DNA of 10,024 nucleotides, from positions 1-10,024 of the forward strand of contig CAJXPC010000040.1 of the NCBI GenBank assembly GCA_913057845.1, read 5' to 3'. Below are positions 1-8,171 of this stretch, one piece after another. How positions within the stretch are numbered: the stretch's first letter is position 1; every line of letters starts with the position of its first letter. This DNA is from an uncultured Pseudomonadota bacterium. Lineage in GTDB: Bacteria > Pseudomonadota > Gammaproteobacteria > Burkholderiales > Eutrophovitaceae. A model generated the notes under the pieces. That model was not told the origin of the DNA, made no database searches, and saw only the letters and a program-made list of their open reading frames with translations. A program made the translations under genes and the position numbers.

Positions 1-47
1 CTACACCTCTCTATTCGTCGGCAGCGTCAGATGTGTATAAGAGACAG
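1..47 (+). other. Synthetic Nextera adapter, P5/i5/Read 1 side (not biological)
   Basis: Bases 1-6 match the end of the Illumina P5 oligo (CTACAC). Bases 7-14 read CTCTCTAT, which matches the standard Nextera i5 index 502. Bases 15-28 (TCGTCGGCAGCGTC) are the Nextera Read 1 overhang, and 29-47 are the 19-base Tn5 mosaic end. Genomic sequence begins at 48. This stretch should be trimmed before any gene calling, because it adds a false tail to the minus-strand gene that runs into it. Confidence 0.98.
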
Positions 48-1513
48 GTTATAGTGTAAGGCAATGCCATGAATACCATTCGCCCGTATGACAACTGAAG
101 GAGAGGCGCCACAGCAGATGTCAGTAGGAATAAGAAAGCAGCTTGGCCATTGGGTGTTGCCACACTCGGTATGTTGGTACCTGTATTCACGGCCACTGCC
201 AAAAGATCAAATTGATCTCGGGAGATGATTCCTTCTGATAACGCTTTGGCTAACTCATTGATATACACCGTGGCAACGAACACGTTATCGCTGATCGCAG
301 AGAGGACGCCGTTGGCCGCGTAAAATAAGCCAACTTGCTGAACTCCATCCAGTGATAGGCCATAGTGGATGATGCCTGAAAATAGATTTTGATCCTGAAT
401 AACGGCAACAATAGCAAAGAAGACGACTAACAAAGCAGTGAAGGGAAGTGCTTCGGTGAAAGCGTGACCAATATCGTGTTCCTTAATCACGCCATTGAAT
501 GCGGTAATAAATATAATTACCGTTAGACCGATTACTCCAACCTCTGCAAGATGGAGTCCCAAGGCGATGATCAGCCATATCCCGGCAATGCCTTGAATGA
601 CTAATTTGGCTTTATCCTCTTTTGTTCTTTTGGCTTCTTCTCGCTTATCAAAATCTATTAAGATCTCTAGAACTTCGACGGGTATTTTTGTTCCATATCC
701 AAACAATTTAAATTTTTCCACCAGGGCACACGTCAGCAGGCCTACGAAGAGGACTGGGAGTGTGACTGGTGCCATACGGATGAAGAATTCAATAAATTCC
801 CAGCCGGCACGTTCAGCGATTAAAAGGTTTTGTGGCTCCCCAACGATCGTGCATACCCCGCCCAAGGCAGTTCCTACTGCCCCATGCATCATTAAACTTC
901 TTAAGAAGGCCTTGAATTGTTCCATCTTATCGCGATGGACATCTTGAATATGTCGATCATCAGTCAGGTCATCATCATCTTCATGTGCTTTGCCTGACGC
1001 AACCTTGTGATAGATCCCATAAAAGCCCACAGCGACGCCGATAATTACCGCTGTGACGGTAAGCGCATCGAGAAACGCGGAAAGAAATGCTGCCATTAGT
1101 GAGAACAGTAACGACAAGATAATTTTAGATCGAACATTAATGAGCACTTTCGTAAAGAGCAGTAAAAGCAACCCCTTCATGAAGTAGATTCCTGCGACCA
1201 TAAACATCAGCAACAAAATCACTGGAAAGTTCAACACAATCTCGTGATAAACCGTTGCGGGTGAGGTCATTCCGATCGCAACGGCCTCAATGGCAAGCAA
1301 GCCTCCGGGCGCAAGAGGATAGGCCTTCAGCGCCATTGCAAGAGTAAAAATAAATTGAATGATGAGAATCCAGCCTGTAATGAATGGGCCGACGGTATGG
1401 AACAGTATTGGGTTAACGATCAGAAATAAAATGATCGCCGTTTTATACCAATTTGGTGTTCCTTGAAGAAAATTGGTCATGTAAACAGAACGACTTATAT
1501 TCGATGACGTCAC
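48..1513 (-). CDS. nhaB: Na+/H+ antiporter NhaB, 3'-truncated by the fragment end
   Basis: Inner-membrane sodium/proton antiporter of the NhaB family, which exports Na+ in exchange for H+ in sodium and pH homeostasis. The insert encodes 488 complete residues. They follow E. coli NhaB (513 aa, from memory) almost collinearly: NWYK near residue 21, FTLAMALK near 56, GGLLAIEA near 70, VAGIYFMK near 107, SAFLDALT with Asp149, [14 protein letters not shown] near 206, VGEPQNLL near 224, [13 protein letters not shown] near 408 and [18 protein letters not shown] near 443. Many hydrophobic helices are evident, with an acidic cytosolic-type loop (EDDDDLTDD) near 178-186. The start is GTG at 1513 with AGGAGA seven bases upstream. 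An internal ATG at residue 12 is possible but would shorten the conserved N-terminus. About 25-30 C-terminal residues are missing; anything translated beyond base 48 is adapter. It is divergent from the dehydrogenase gene. Confidence 0.97.
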
Positions 1514-1520
1514 AGCAGAG

Positions 1521-1526
1521 TCTCCT
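1521..1526 (-). promoter_or_regulatory. Ribosome binding site of nhaB
   Basis: On the minus strand this reads AGGAGA, a strong Shine-Dalgarno match, separated by seven bases from the GTG at 1513-1511. It decides the GTG start over the in-frame ATG eleven codons downstream. The resulting N-terminus is within about two residues of the E. coli NhaB N-terminus in length. Confidence 0.8.
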
Positions 1527-1607
1527 ATTAAATGTGTGCCCGCAATTTACACAGGATACAAGTACAATCATTAAATCGTATGGGACCGGATTTTAGCATG
1601 CTTCGGG

Positions 1608-1645
1608 CCGAAAATTGGTCTAAAAAAGAATTGAGACCATTTCGG
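1608..1645. repeat. Imperfect inverted repeat (hairpin or operator) in the divergent intergenic region
   Basis: The left arm 1608-1621 (CCGAAAATTGGTCT) and right arm 1634-1645 (AGACCATTTCGG) are complementary over 12 pairs, with a two-base bulge (AT) in the left arm and a 12-base A-rich loop. The left arm also forms the second half of a shorter palindrome at 1602-1612 (TTCGG-G-CCGAA), so TTCGG/CCGAA half-sites occur three times within 44 bases. It lies between nhaB and the dehydrogenase gene. It could be an operator for a dimeric regulator or an RNA hairpin. No clean U-tract follows on either strand, so a simple terminator is less likely. The function is unknown. Confidence 0.5.
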
Positions 1646-1749
1646 TATTTATGTCTATATTTTATTTGGTTGGGAGTATTGCTGTTTTTCTGTGTCTGTA
1701 CTTTTGGCCCCTAAATTAATATGTGATAAATAAGTTTGGATGCCATTTC

Positions 1750-2715
1750 ATGAAAAAAATAGTTGTTACTCGTGAAGTTTTTAGTGAAACCATTGATTTT
1801 TTAAAATCACATTTTGATGTTGCCTCCAATCAAGAGGATTGTTTGTTTCGCCGCAATGAGTTGCTCTCCTTAATCTCTGGTGCGGAAGGGATCCAAACAG
1901 GCTCTGGGGATCAGGTCAACGATGAATTCTTAGATGCGGCTCCTCAAGTCAAGATAGTCGCGAATACAGCGGTGGGCTATAACAATATAGACGTTGACGC
2001 GTGTTCGCGGCGTGGAGTTATCGTCACAAATACGCCTGGAGTCTTGGATGAGTGTGTGGCGGATTACGCGATGGGGCTGATGATCGCCGCGTGCAGACGT
2101 ATAGGAGAAGGTGAGCGATTCTTGAGGTCGGGCAAATGGAAGGCGGTTTACTTTAAACAGATGTTAGGCGTCGATATACATGGTGCAACGCTCGGATTGG
2201 TGGGGTTCGGTCGAATTGGCCAAGCGATCGCGAGACGAGCTAACGGATTTGGTATGCGCGTCATCTACCACGCACGATCAAGGGTCAGCGAAGACGTTGA
2301 GCAAAACCTCAATGCAACTCATGTTGATAAGTCTCATTTGCTTCAAGAATCAGATGTAGTACTCCTCATTTTACCCTACTCGAAGGATACTCATCATTTC
2401 ATCGGTGCACGCGAATTACGTCAGATGAAGCCACGATCGGTTTTGGTCAACATCGCCAGAGGTGGTATTGTGGATGACAACGCGTTAATTATGGCATTGA
2501 GGGATAGAGTTATATTTGCTGCAGGATTAGATGTCTATGAGGGTGAACCGGCGCTAAATCCTGAATTTTTAGAACTTGAAAATGTGGTTCTGTCTCCTCA
2601 CATTGGCAGTGCTTCTGAACCTACTCGACGAGCGATGGCAATGACCGCTGCGAAGAATTTAGTCGCAGTCTTGGCGCATGGACAAGCTCCGTTAAATTGG
2701 GTTAATCCTCGCTAA
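1750..2715 (+). CDS. D-isomer-specific 2-hydroxyacid dehydrogenase, glyoxylate/hydroxypyruvate reductase type
   Basis: Cytosolic NAD(P)H-dependent oxidoreductase of 321 aa, the usual family length. It probably reduces glyoxylate, hydroxypyruvate or a similar 2-keto acid. Family features in order are the substrate-loop segment VANTAVGYNNID (70-81), the dinucleotide-binding GFGRIG (152-157) and the catalytic triad Arg237 (NIARGG), Glu266 (DVYEGEP) and His284 (SPHIGSAS), spaced as in characterised members. After the second nucleotide-binding strand the sequence is YHARSR (173-178) with no acidic residue. In this family that favours NADP(H), as in GhrB-like enzymes. The ATG at 1750 is preferred to an in-frame GTG at 1723 because it gives the standard MKKIVVT first strand; the upstream GGA is only a weak ribosome site. 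The amidase gene follows 70 bases later. The exact substrate cannot be read from sequence; D-glycerate or gluconate-type dehydrogenase is an alternative. Confidence 0.93.
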   Translation: MKKIVVTREVFSETIDFLKSHFDVASNQEDCLFRRNELLSLISGAEGIQTGSGDQVNDEFLDAAPQVKIVANTAVGYNNIDVDACSRRGVIVTNTPGVLDECVADYAMGLMIAACRRIGEGERFLRSGKWKAVYFKQMLGVDIHGATLGLVGFGRIGQAIARRANGFGMRVIYHARSRVSEDVEQNLNATHVDKSHLLQESDVVLLILPYSKDTHHFIGARELRQMKPRSVLVNIARGGIVDDNALIMALRDRVIFAAGLDVYEGEPALNPEFLELENVVLSPHIGSASEPTRRAMAMTAAKNLVAVLAHGQAPLNWVNPR

Positions 2716-2785
2716 CAGTTTAGAATTAAGGTTACGTATAAAGATTTAAAATTCATCCGTATTTTTAATTGTATAGATAAAAGCT

Positions 2786-4105
2786 ATGAATCAATTGTTT
2801 AAACTTGGGCTGCATGAGGTGGCAAAAAGATTACGAGAAGGTAAGCTCAAGCCATCGGTTTATATCAGTAACTTGCTGGAACGAATTAATGACTTAGAAG
2901 GTAGCGTTCAGGCTTGGCAGTGGTTAGACCGTGATCGAGCTTTAGGCATTGCAAAAAAAGCTGATACGTCTGCCGCAGCTCTCCGCGCAGCGCATCCTCT
3001 TTATGGCATTCCCATTGGTGTTAAAGATAACATCTATACCGCTGGCATTCCCACCGAGATGGGCTGCTGTTTGTATCAAAATTATGTACCAGAAAAGTCC
3101 GCGGATATTGTGACGCGTATTGAAAAATCTGGTGCGTTTGTATTTGGTAAAACGGTGACGACTGAGGCGGCCTTTATGATGCCTTCTAAGACCAGAAACC
3201 CATGGAATTTGCAACACACTCCGGGAGGCTCGTCCAGTGGGTCGGCTGCAGCGGTTGCCGCGGGATTTGTCCCGGGCGCAGTGGGGACGCAAACAAATGG
3301 CTCAGTTATTCGACCAGCCGCTTATTGTGGTGTCGTCGGTTATAAGATGACGAGGGGATTGATCAGTTTAGAAGGTATTATGCCTTTTTCACCAATGTTC
3401 GATCAACCAGGGGTCTTTGCCAGAAGTGTCGCCGATTCCGCGCTATTAGCATCTAGTTTTTCCGGCCCTCGTTCTGGTATATCGCCAAATGCGTCACCGC
3501 TTAAAAATACGCCTAGGCTGGCTGCAGTCCGCTCACCATCTTGGTACCTTGCCGCACCTGAGGCCAGAGCTCAATTTGAATCTGATATTTCACGACTCAG
3601 GAGCGCTGGTGCGAATATAGATGTGCTTGAACTTCCAGGAGAATTTGATCGCGCGCACAAGGTTCACCGAACAATCATGCTTTATGAGGCCGCACGGGTT
3701 TCGCGAGCAGTAAGAGTAGAATTTCGTGGCTACTTCTCGGATTTTCTCATTCATGCTCTGGAAGAAGGAGACCGTGTTACTGAGACCCAGTTTAGGGATG
3801 CCGTCAAGAAAAAAAATGCGCTGCAAAATAGTTTTGCTGCTTTTATGGACCGAGGTTATTCGGCAGTCATTACACCACCTGCAACTGGGGAAGCGCCTGA
3901 CTCACTACATGTTACTGGGGACCCCAGTTTTTGTTCAATTTGGACGTTAATTGGCGCTCCGGCCATCACCATTCCCACCGGTTTAGGGCCTCGTGGATTA
4001 CCTTTGGGACTGCAATTAATAAGCGCGGTTGATGAAGACAACTATCTTTTGGCAACCGCAGCGTGGTGTGAGCGACATTCTCCTTTCAAAGGTCTAACTT
4101 CTTAG
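2786..4105 (+). CDS. Amidase-signature family hydrolase
   Basis: Protein of 439 aa hydrolysing an amide or related C-N bond; the substrate is unknown. The Ser-cisSer-Lys triad of the amidase-signature family is visible: Lys80 (GVKDN), cis-Ser149 in the glycine/serine loop GGSSSGS (147-153) and nucleophile Ser173 (TQTNGSVIRPAAYCG, 169-182). The 69- and 24-residue spacings agree with those of malonamidase E2 as I recall them. The C-terminal segment GLPLGLQLISA is also typical. The TQTxGSVIRPA form of the signature differs from the TDTGGSIRQPA form of GatA, and the protein is shorter than GatA. A stand-alone amidase is therefore more likely than the Glu-tRNA amidotransferase subunit. There is no signal peptide, so it is probably cytosolic. 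The ribosome site before the ATG at 2786 is weak. It lies downstream of the dehydrogenase and 86 bases before hrpA; nothing shows a shared pathway. Confidence 0.93.
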   Translation: MNQLFKLGLHEVAKRLREGKLKPSVYISNLLERINDLEGSVQAWQWLDRDRALGIAKKADTSAAALRAAHPLYGIPIGVKDNIYTAGIPTEMGCCLYQNYVPEKSADIVTRIEKSGAFVFGKTVTTEAAFMMPSKTRNPWNLQHTPGGSSSGSAAAVAAGFVPGAVGTQTNGSVIRPAAYCGVVGYKMTRGLISLEGIMPFSPMFDQPGVFARSVADSALLASSFSGPRSGISPNASPLKNTPRLAAVRSPSWYLAAPEARAQFESDISRLRSAGANIDVLELPGEFDRAHKVHRTIMLYEAARVSRAVRVEFRGYFSDFLIHALEEGDRVTETQFRDAVKKKNALQNSFAAFMDRGYSAVITPPATGEAPDSLHVTGDPSFCSIWTLIGAPAITIPTGLGPRGLPLGLQLISAVDEDNYLLATAAWCERHSPFKGLTS

Positions 4106-4191
4106 GGCTTGGTCTTGGCTTAGGTTTTGCCCTGATCTTTTGAGAACCTCCTGGCATATTGTGGAGCACGGAGATTTGTATCAATTTTGCT

Positions 4192-7100
4192 ATGAATGGT
4201 GACCAAAAAAAGTACAATCAAGAGCTGCGCGAACAGATTCTATCGTGTCTGAGCAAAGATCAGTACGGTCTTCGAAAGCGACTTAATCAGCTATTGTCTA
4301 AGAAAGATAATGCTGATCAGTTGCGCGATATTGAGCTCATGCGCTCGAGAATAACCGAGTCAATCAGTAAAGTCTCCAATAGAAAAAGTCGCATTCCGAA
4401 TATCTTGTTTTCGGAAAACCTCCCGGTTGTTGAGAGGCGAGAAGAGATACAACGTCTGATTAGTCAGCATCAGGTTGTTATTTTGTGTGGCGAAACCGGA
4501 TCCGGAAAAACCACACAGCTACCTAAAATGCTACTCGAAATTGGTCGGGGAGTGTGCGGGCAAATTGCGCACACGCAACCAAGACGAATCGCGGCTCGAT
4601 CGGTGGCAAACCGACTTGCGAAAGAATTGCATTCAGAAATTGGTGATCTAGTTGGTTACCAAGTTCGTTTCTCCGATCGCTCCAGTCCAAATAACCTTAT
4701 TAAGGTAATGACGGATGGAGTTTTACTTGCTGAGACGCAAACCGATCGGCATTTATCTCGGTACGATACAATTATTATTGATGAGGCTCATGAGAGGAAC
4801 CTTAACGTTGATTTTTTGTTCGGATATTTAAAGGGACTATTAAAGAGGAGGCTCGACCTAAAATTAGTCATTACATCGGCGACAATTGATTCAGAGAAGT
4901 TTTCGACTCATTTTGATCAGGCGCCAGTCATCGAAGTCTCGGGGCGGTTATATCCTGTGGAGATACGGTACCAACCACCGGGAGATGACGGTGCGCAGGA
5001 AGATGCAGACAGTCTATACGACGCCTTAAGTCGCGTGATGGGGGAGATTGATGTTGCACAAGGTGAGGGTGATGTACTTGTGTTTTTGCCGGGTGAGCGT
5101 GAAATCAGACAATCTCTTGATTGGCTGAGTAAGAATTTTTTATCTAAATTGAGGCGCTCTAAATGGGAAGCCTTACCCTTGTATTCGAAACTCTCCGTTC
5201 AAGATCAAAATAGAATTTTTACACCGGCACACTGCAGACGCGTAATACTCACGACCAATATTGCAGAAACGTCTTTGACAATTCCTAAGATTCAGTACGT
5301 GATCGATTCCGGGTTGGCCCGAGTCAAGCGGTATAGCTATCGGAATAAAGTCGAGATGCTGCAGGTGGAAAAAATATCCCAGGCATCTGCTAATCAGCGC
5401 GCTGGTCGGAGTGGTAGGGTGATGAATGGCGTCTGTGTGAGGCTATATTCAGAGATTGATTTTGATCAACGCCTTGTTCATACAGAGCCGGAAATTCTAA
5501 GATCATCATTAGCCTCAGTGATACTGCGCATGGCTGTTTTTGGCCTCGAAGAGCCAGAAAAGTTTCCTTTCATTGATTCGCCAATACCAAGAGCTCTCTC
5601 AGATGGATATCAGTTGCTTGAGGAGTTGGGCGCAATTGACCGAGCACGTCAATTGACACCCATTGGCAAAAAAATTGCACGCATACCCGTTGATCCGAGA
5701 GTTGCACGCATGATTCTGGCGAGTAGCGAATTGGGATGTCTCGACGAGGTATTGAAGCTTGCTGCAGGCTTGTCAGTACAGGACCCAAGAGAGCGAGAAT
5801 TTAATTCTAGTGATGCGTCTACGCTTACTGTGGCTGAAGAAAAAAAATCAGATTTCTTATCGCTGTTGGAAGTTTGGAATTGGTTTCAAGACGTATTCGA
5901 AAGAAAACCAGGAAAAAAACAGTTAAAAGAATTGTGTCAACGTCGTCATCTATCTTTAGTGAGAATGTTTGAGTGGCGTGAGCTATATCAACAACTGAAA
6001 TCGATGTCTATTGAGATGGGATTTAAAATAAGCGATAAGTCGGGTGAGAGGGCCAATATTCACCGCGCATTGTTGACGGGGTTATTGGGGAATATCGGGT
6101 TTAGAGGTGATGACAAAGGACTCTATTATGGAGCGCGCAGCATTAAGTTCTACATACACCCTGGTTCTGATTTAAGGAAAGCTAAGCCGAAATGGATCAT
6201 CGCTTCAGAGTTGGTAGAGACATCACGTTTGTACGCGCGCTGCGTTGCCGAAATTGACGTTGACTGGATTGAGCCTTTAGCTAAGCATCTGACCCAATCG
6301 ACTTACCATGAACCACGTTGGTCAAAGAGCACTGGGAACGTCGTGGCGACTGAGCGAGTGACTTTGTATGGTTTAGTTGTCGTTCCTAAGCGGCAGATTA
6401 ATTATGGCCCCATTAATTCGAGGGAAGCTCGGGAAATATTTATCCGCCGTGCTCTCGTTCAGGGTGAAGTAAAAAGTCCCCCACACTTTTTAAAACACAA
6501 TCTAGATTTAATCGAATCGTTAGAAAGTGTCGAGGCAAGATCCAGGCGCTATGACCTGCTTGTAGATGATTCTGTTGTGTACTCTTTTTTTGAGGAGAAG
6601 GTCCCTGAACATATATACAGTTGGACATCCTTTGAAAAATGGCGAAAGCAGGTGGAGGCGAAAGAGCCTAGGTGTTTATATCTGACCAAATCGCTTCTGG
6701 TCAGGAAAGATATCGAATCCGAGACATTCGAACTATATCCTGACGCAGTCACTATGAATGGGTGTGAGTTTCAGCTTGAGTATCGTTTTGAACCCAGTCA
6801 TATTCTCGATGGGGTCACGGTAAAAGTTCCGATTGAAATGCTTAATAAAATAGATCAAGTTCGAGTTGAGTGGCTTGTGCCTGGATTAATTAGGGAAAAA
6901 GTTACTGAGATTATTAAAGGCTTACCAAAGATTATTAGAAAGAAGATTTTCCCGGTTAAACAGTTCGTCGATGAGATTGTTGGAGATTTAAACCCCAAGC
7001 CCATATCTTTGTACGATTTAATTATTAAAGTCATTAACGCATCGTATGGGGAATTGGTTACTCGTGAAGTTGTCAATGAGAGTGAATTGCCCGATTTTCT

Positions 7101-8133
7101 CCGGATGAATTTTTCAGTTGTAGATGAGGAGGGTGTTGATATTGATTCGGGGCGAGATTTAGTTCTTCTCAGAAAAAAGCTTGGAGTTAAAGCAACCGAG
7201 ACGTTTACAACCGAGACGACTAAAGAGTTCAAAAAAACAGGCGTGACAATATGGAATTTTGGGGATCTTCCAGAGATTGTTGAAATGTCTATTCAAGATA
7301 AAACCATTGTTGGATTCCCATGTCTTAAAGACGAGAAAAATTCGGTGTCTATCGTTCTTGCGGATACAGAGATGGAAGCAGATTCAGTGACAAAAATAGG
7401 TGTTAGGCGCTTATTTCAGTTAGCGATGAAAGATCAATTTAAATTTATTTCTAAACGTTGGACTGAGCTTCCGAAAATGTCACTTCAATATTCGATGCTT
7501 CTAAGCGAGCAAGGAGAAGCCTCAGGTGGTTCGTCGATTCAAGATAGGTTAAGTGACGAATTGCTGGCAGCCACCAGTGCGCGCGCAATCTTTTTTGATG
7601 GCGACATGATCCGTACTGAGGGGGTGTTTTTGGAAGCTGTAAAAAAAGCAAAGCCTCGTATCGTCGTCGTTGCGAATGAGATTAATCAGATTGTAGACGC
7701 CACATTTCAGCTGTATGCAAAGGTGCGTGTTAGCCTCAGTTCAGATAAATTATTAATGTCTCAACACTTTGTGCGGAATGTTAAAAAACATCTTTTTTTA
7801 TTAATGTCGCCAAACTTTATTTCTAATACGCCCTATAGTTATTTAAAGCATTTCCCACGTTATCTTGAAGCTGTTTTTTGTCGTATTGAGAAACTGCGGT
7901 CAGATCCGAATCGTGACGAGTCTTGGCAAAAACAGATATCTTTATACGAAGAGCAGATATCGAAATTAATCGAGCTTAGTGTGAACCCTCAACAACGGCA
8001 AAAACTTATTGAGATCAGATGGTCACTGGAAGAGTTGCGTGTATCGTTATGGGCCCAGCAACTTAAGACGATATATCCTGTGTCCTTCAAGCGAGTCGAG
8101 AGGTCTATAGCTGAATCGCTTGTTGAGACTTGA
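4192..8133 (+). CDS. hrpA: ATP-dependent DEAH-box RNA helicase HrpA
   Basis: Long DEAH-box helicase of 1313 aa (E. coli HrpA is about 1300). Motifs, numbered from the chosen ATG, are Walker A GETGSGKT (100-107), TQPRR (128-132), DEAH (197-200) followed by ER, SAT (229-231), TNIAETSLT (355-363) and motif VI QRAGRSGR (402-409). A winged-helix/HA2-like region follows, with PVDPRVARM and LSVQDPRERE. The long C-terminal part matches E. coli HrpA in segments such as LVETSRLYAR, LVDD, FEPSHILDGVTV and IRWSLEELRVSLWAQQL near the end. HrpA is known as an RNA helicase acting in mRNA processing and on stalled or collided ribosomes. The ATG at 4192 places the Walker A glycine at residue 100, the same as in E. 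coli. An upstream in-frame TTG at 4159 would add 11 non-conserved residues. Neither start has a convincing Shine-Dalgarno sequence. No frameshift or motif loss is seen. Confidence 0.97.
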   Translation: MNGDQKKYNQELREQILSCLSKDQYGLRKRLNQLLSKKDNADQLRDIELMRSRITESISKVSNRKSRIPNILFSENLPVVERREEIQRLISQHQVVILCGETGSGKTTQLPKMLLEIGRGVCGQIAHTQPRRIAARSVANRLAKELHSEIGDLVGYQVRFSDRSSPNNLIKVMTDGVLLAETQTDRHLSRYDTIIIDEAHERNLNVDFLFGYLKGLLKRRLDLKLVITSATIDSEKFSTHFDQAPVIEVSGRLYPVEIRYQPPGDDGAQEDADSLYDALSRVMGEIDVAQGEGDVLVFLPGEREIRQSLDWLSKNFLSKLRRSKWEALPLYSKLSVQDQNRIFTPAHCRRVILTTNIAETSLTIPKIQYVIDSGLARVKRYSYRNKVEMLQVEKISQASANQRAGRSGRVMNGVCVRLYSEIDFDQRLVHTEPEILRSSLASVILRMAVFGLEEPEKFPFIDSPIPRALSDGYQLLEELGAIDRARQLTPIGKKIARIPVDPRVARMILASSELGCLDEVLKLAAGLSVQDPREREFNSSDASTLTVAEEKKSDFLSLLEVWNWFQDVFERKPGKKQLKELCQRRHLSLVRMFEWRELYQQLKSMSIEMGFKISDKSGERANIHRALLTGLLGNIGFRGDDKGLYYGARSIKFYIHPGSDLRKAKPKWIIASELVETSRLYARCVAEIDVDWIEPLAKHLTQSTYHEPRWSKSTGNVVATERVTLYGLVVVPKRQINYGPINSREAREIFIRRALVQGEVKSPPHFLKHNLDLIESLESVEARSRRYDLLVDDSVVYSFFEEKVPEHIYSWTSFEKWRKQVEAKEPRCLYLTKSLLVRKDIESETFELYPDAVTMNGCEFQLEYRFEPSHILDGVTVKVPIEMLNKIDQVRVEWLVPGLIREKVTEIIKGLPKIIRKKIFPVKQFVDEIVGDLNPKPISLYDLIIKVINASYGELVTREVVNESELPDFLRMNFSVVDEEGVDIDSGRDLVLLRKKLGVKATETFTTETTKEFKKTGVTIWNFGDLPEIVEMSIQDKTIVGFPCLKDEKNSVSIVLADTEMEADSVTKIGVRRLFQLAMKDQFKFISKRWTELPKMSLQYSMLLSEQGEASGGSSIQDRLSDELLAATSARAIFFDGDMIRTEGVFLEAVKKAKPRIVVVANEINQIVDATFQLYAKVRVSLSSDKLLMSQHFVRNVKKHLFLLMSPNFISNTPYSYLKHFPRYLEAVFCRIEKLRSDPNRDESWQKQISLYEEQISKLIELSVNPQQRQKLIEIRWSLEELRVSLWAQQLKTIYPVSFKRVERSIAESLVET

Positions 8134-8171
8134 ATGTGGGTAGCCATCTATCATGTGTTTTACTTAATATA

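Noticed and set aside
1532..1714. 60-codon plus-strand open frame with a hydrophobic C-terminus
   Set aside because: It has no ribosome site, its start overlaps the nhaB leader, and the hydrophobic end is explained by T-rich DNA, which gives hydrophobic residues in another frame as well.
1651..1719. 22-codon plus-strand frame that looks like a single membrane helix
   Set aside because: No Shine-Dalgarno sequence, very short, and in T-rich DNA. Conservation would be needed to support it.
1723..1749. Upstream GTG start for the dehydrogenase
   Set aside because: It adds nine residues absent from the usual family N-terminus and has no ribosome site; the ATG at 1750 begins the first beta strand directly.
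4104..4133. AGGGC...GCCCT inverted repeat just after the amidase stop, as a terminator
   Set aside because: Only five base pairs with a 20-base loop and a short, interrupted T-run; too weak to call.
4159..4191. TTG start for hrpA adding 11 residues
   Set aside because: The extra residues are not HrpA-like, and the ATG at 4192 reproduces the distance to the Walker A motif seen in E. coli.
6855..7232. 125-codon minus-strand open frame inside hrpA (also 597-947 plus in nhaB and 2942-3292 minus in the amidase)
   Set aside because: These are antisense shadows of strongly conserved coding genes, have low-complexity or non-protein-like composition, and show no start signals of their own.
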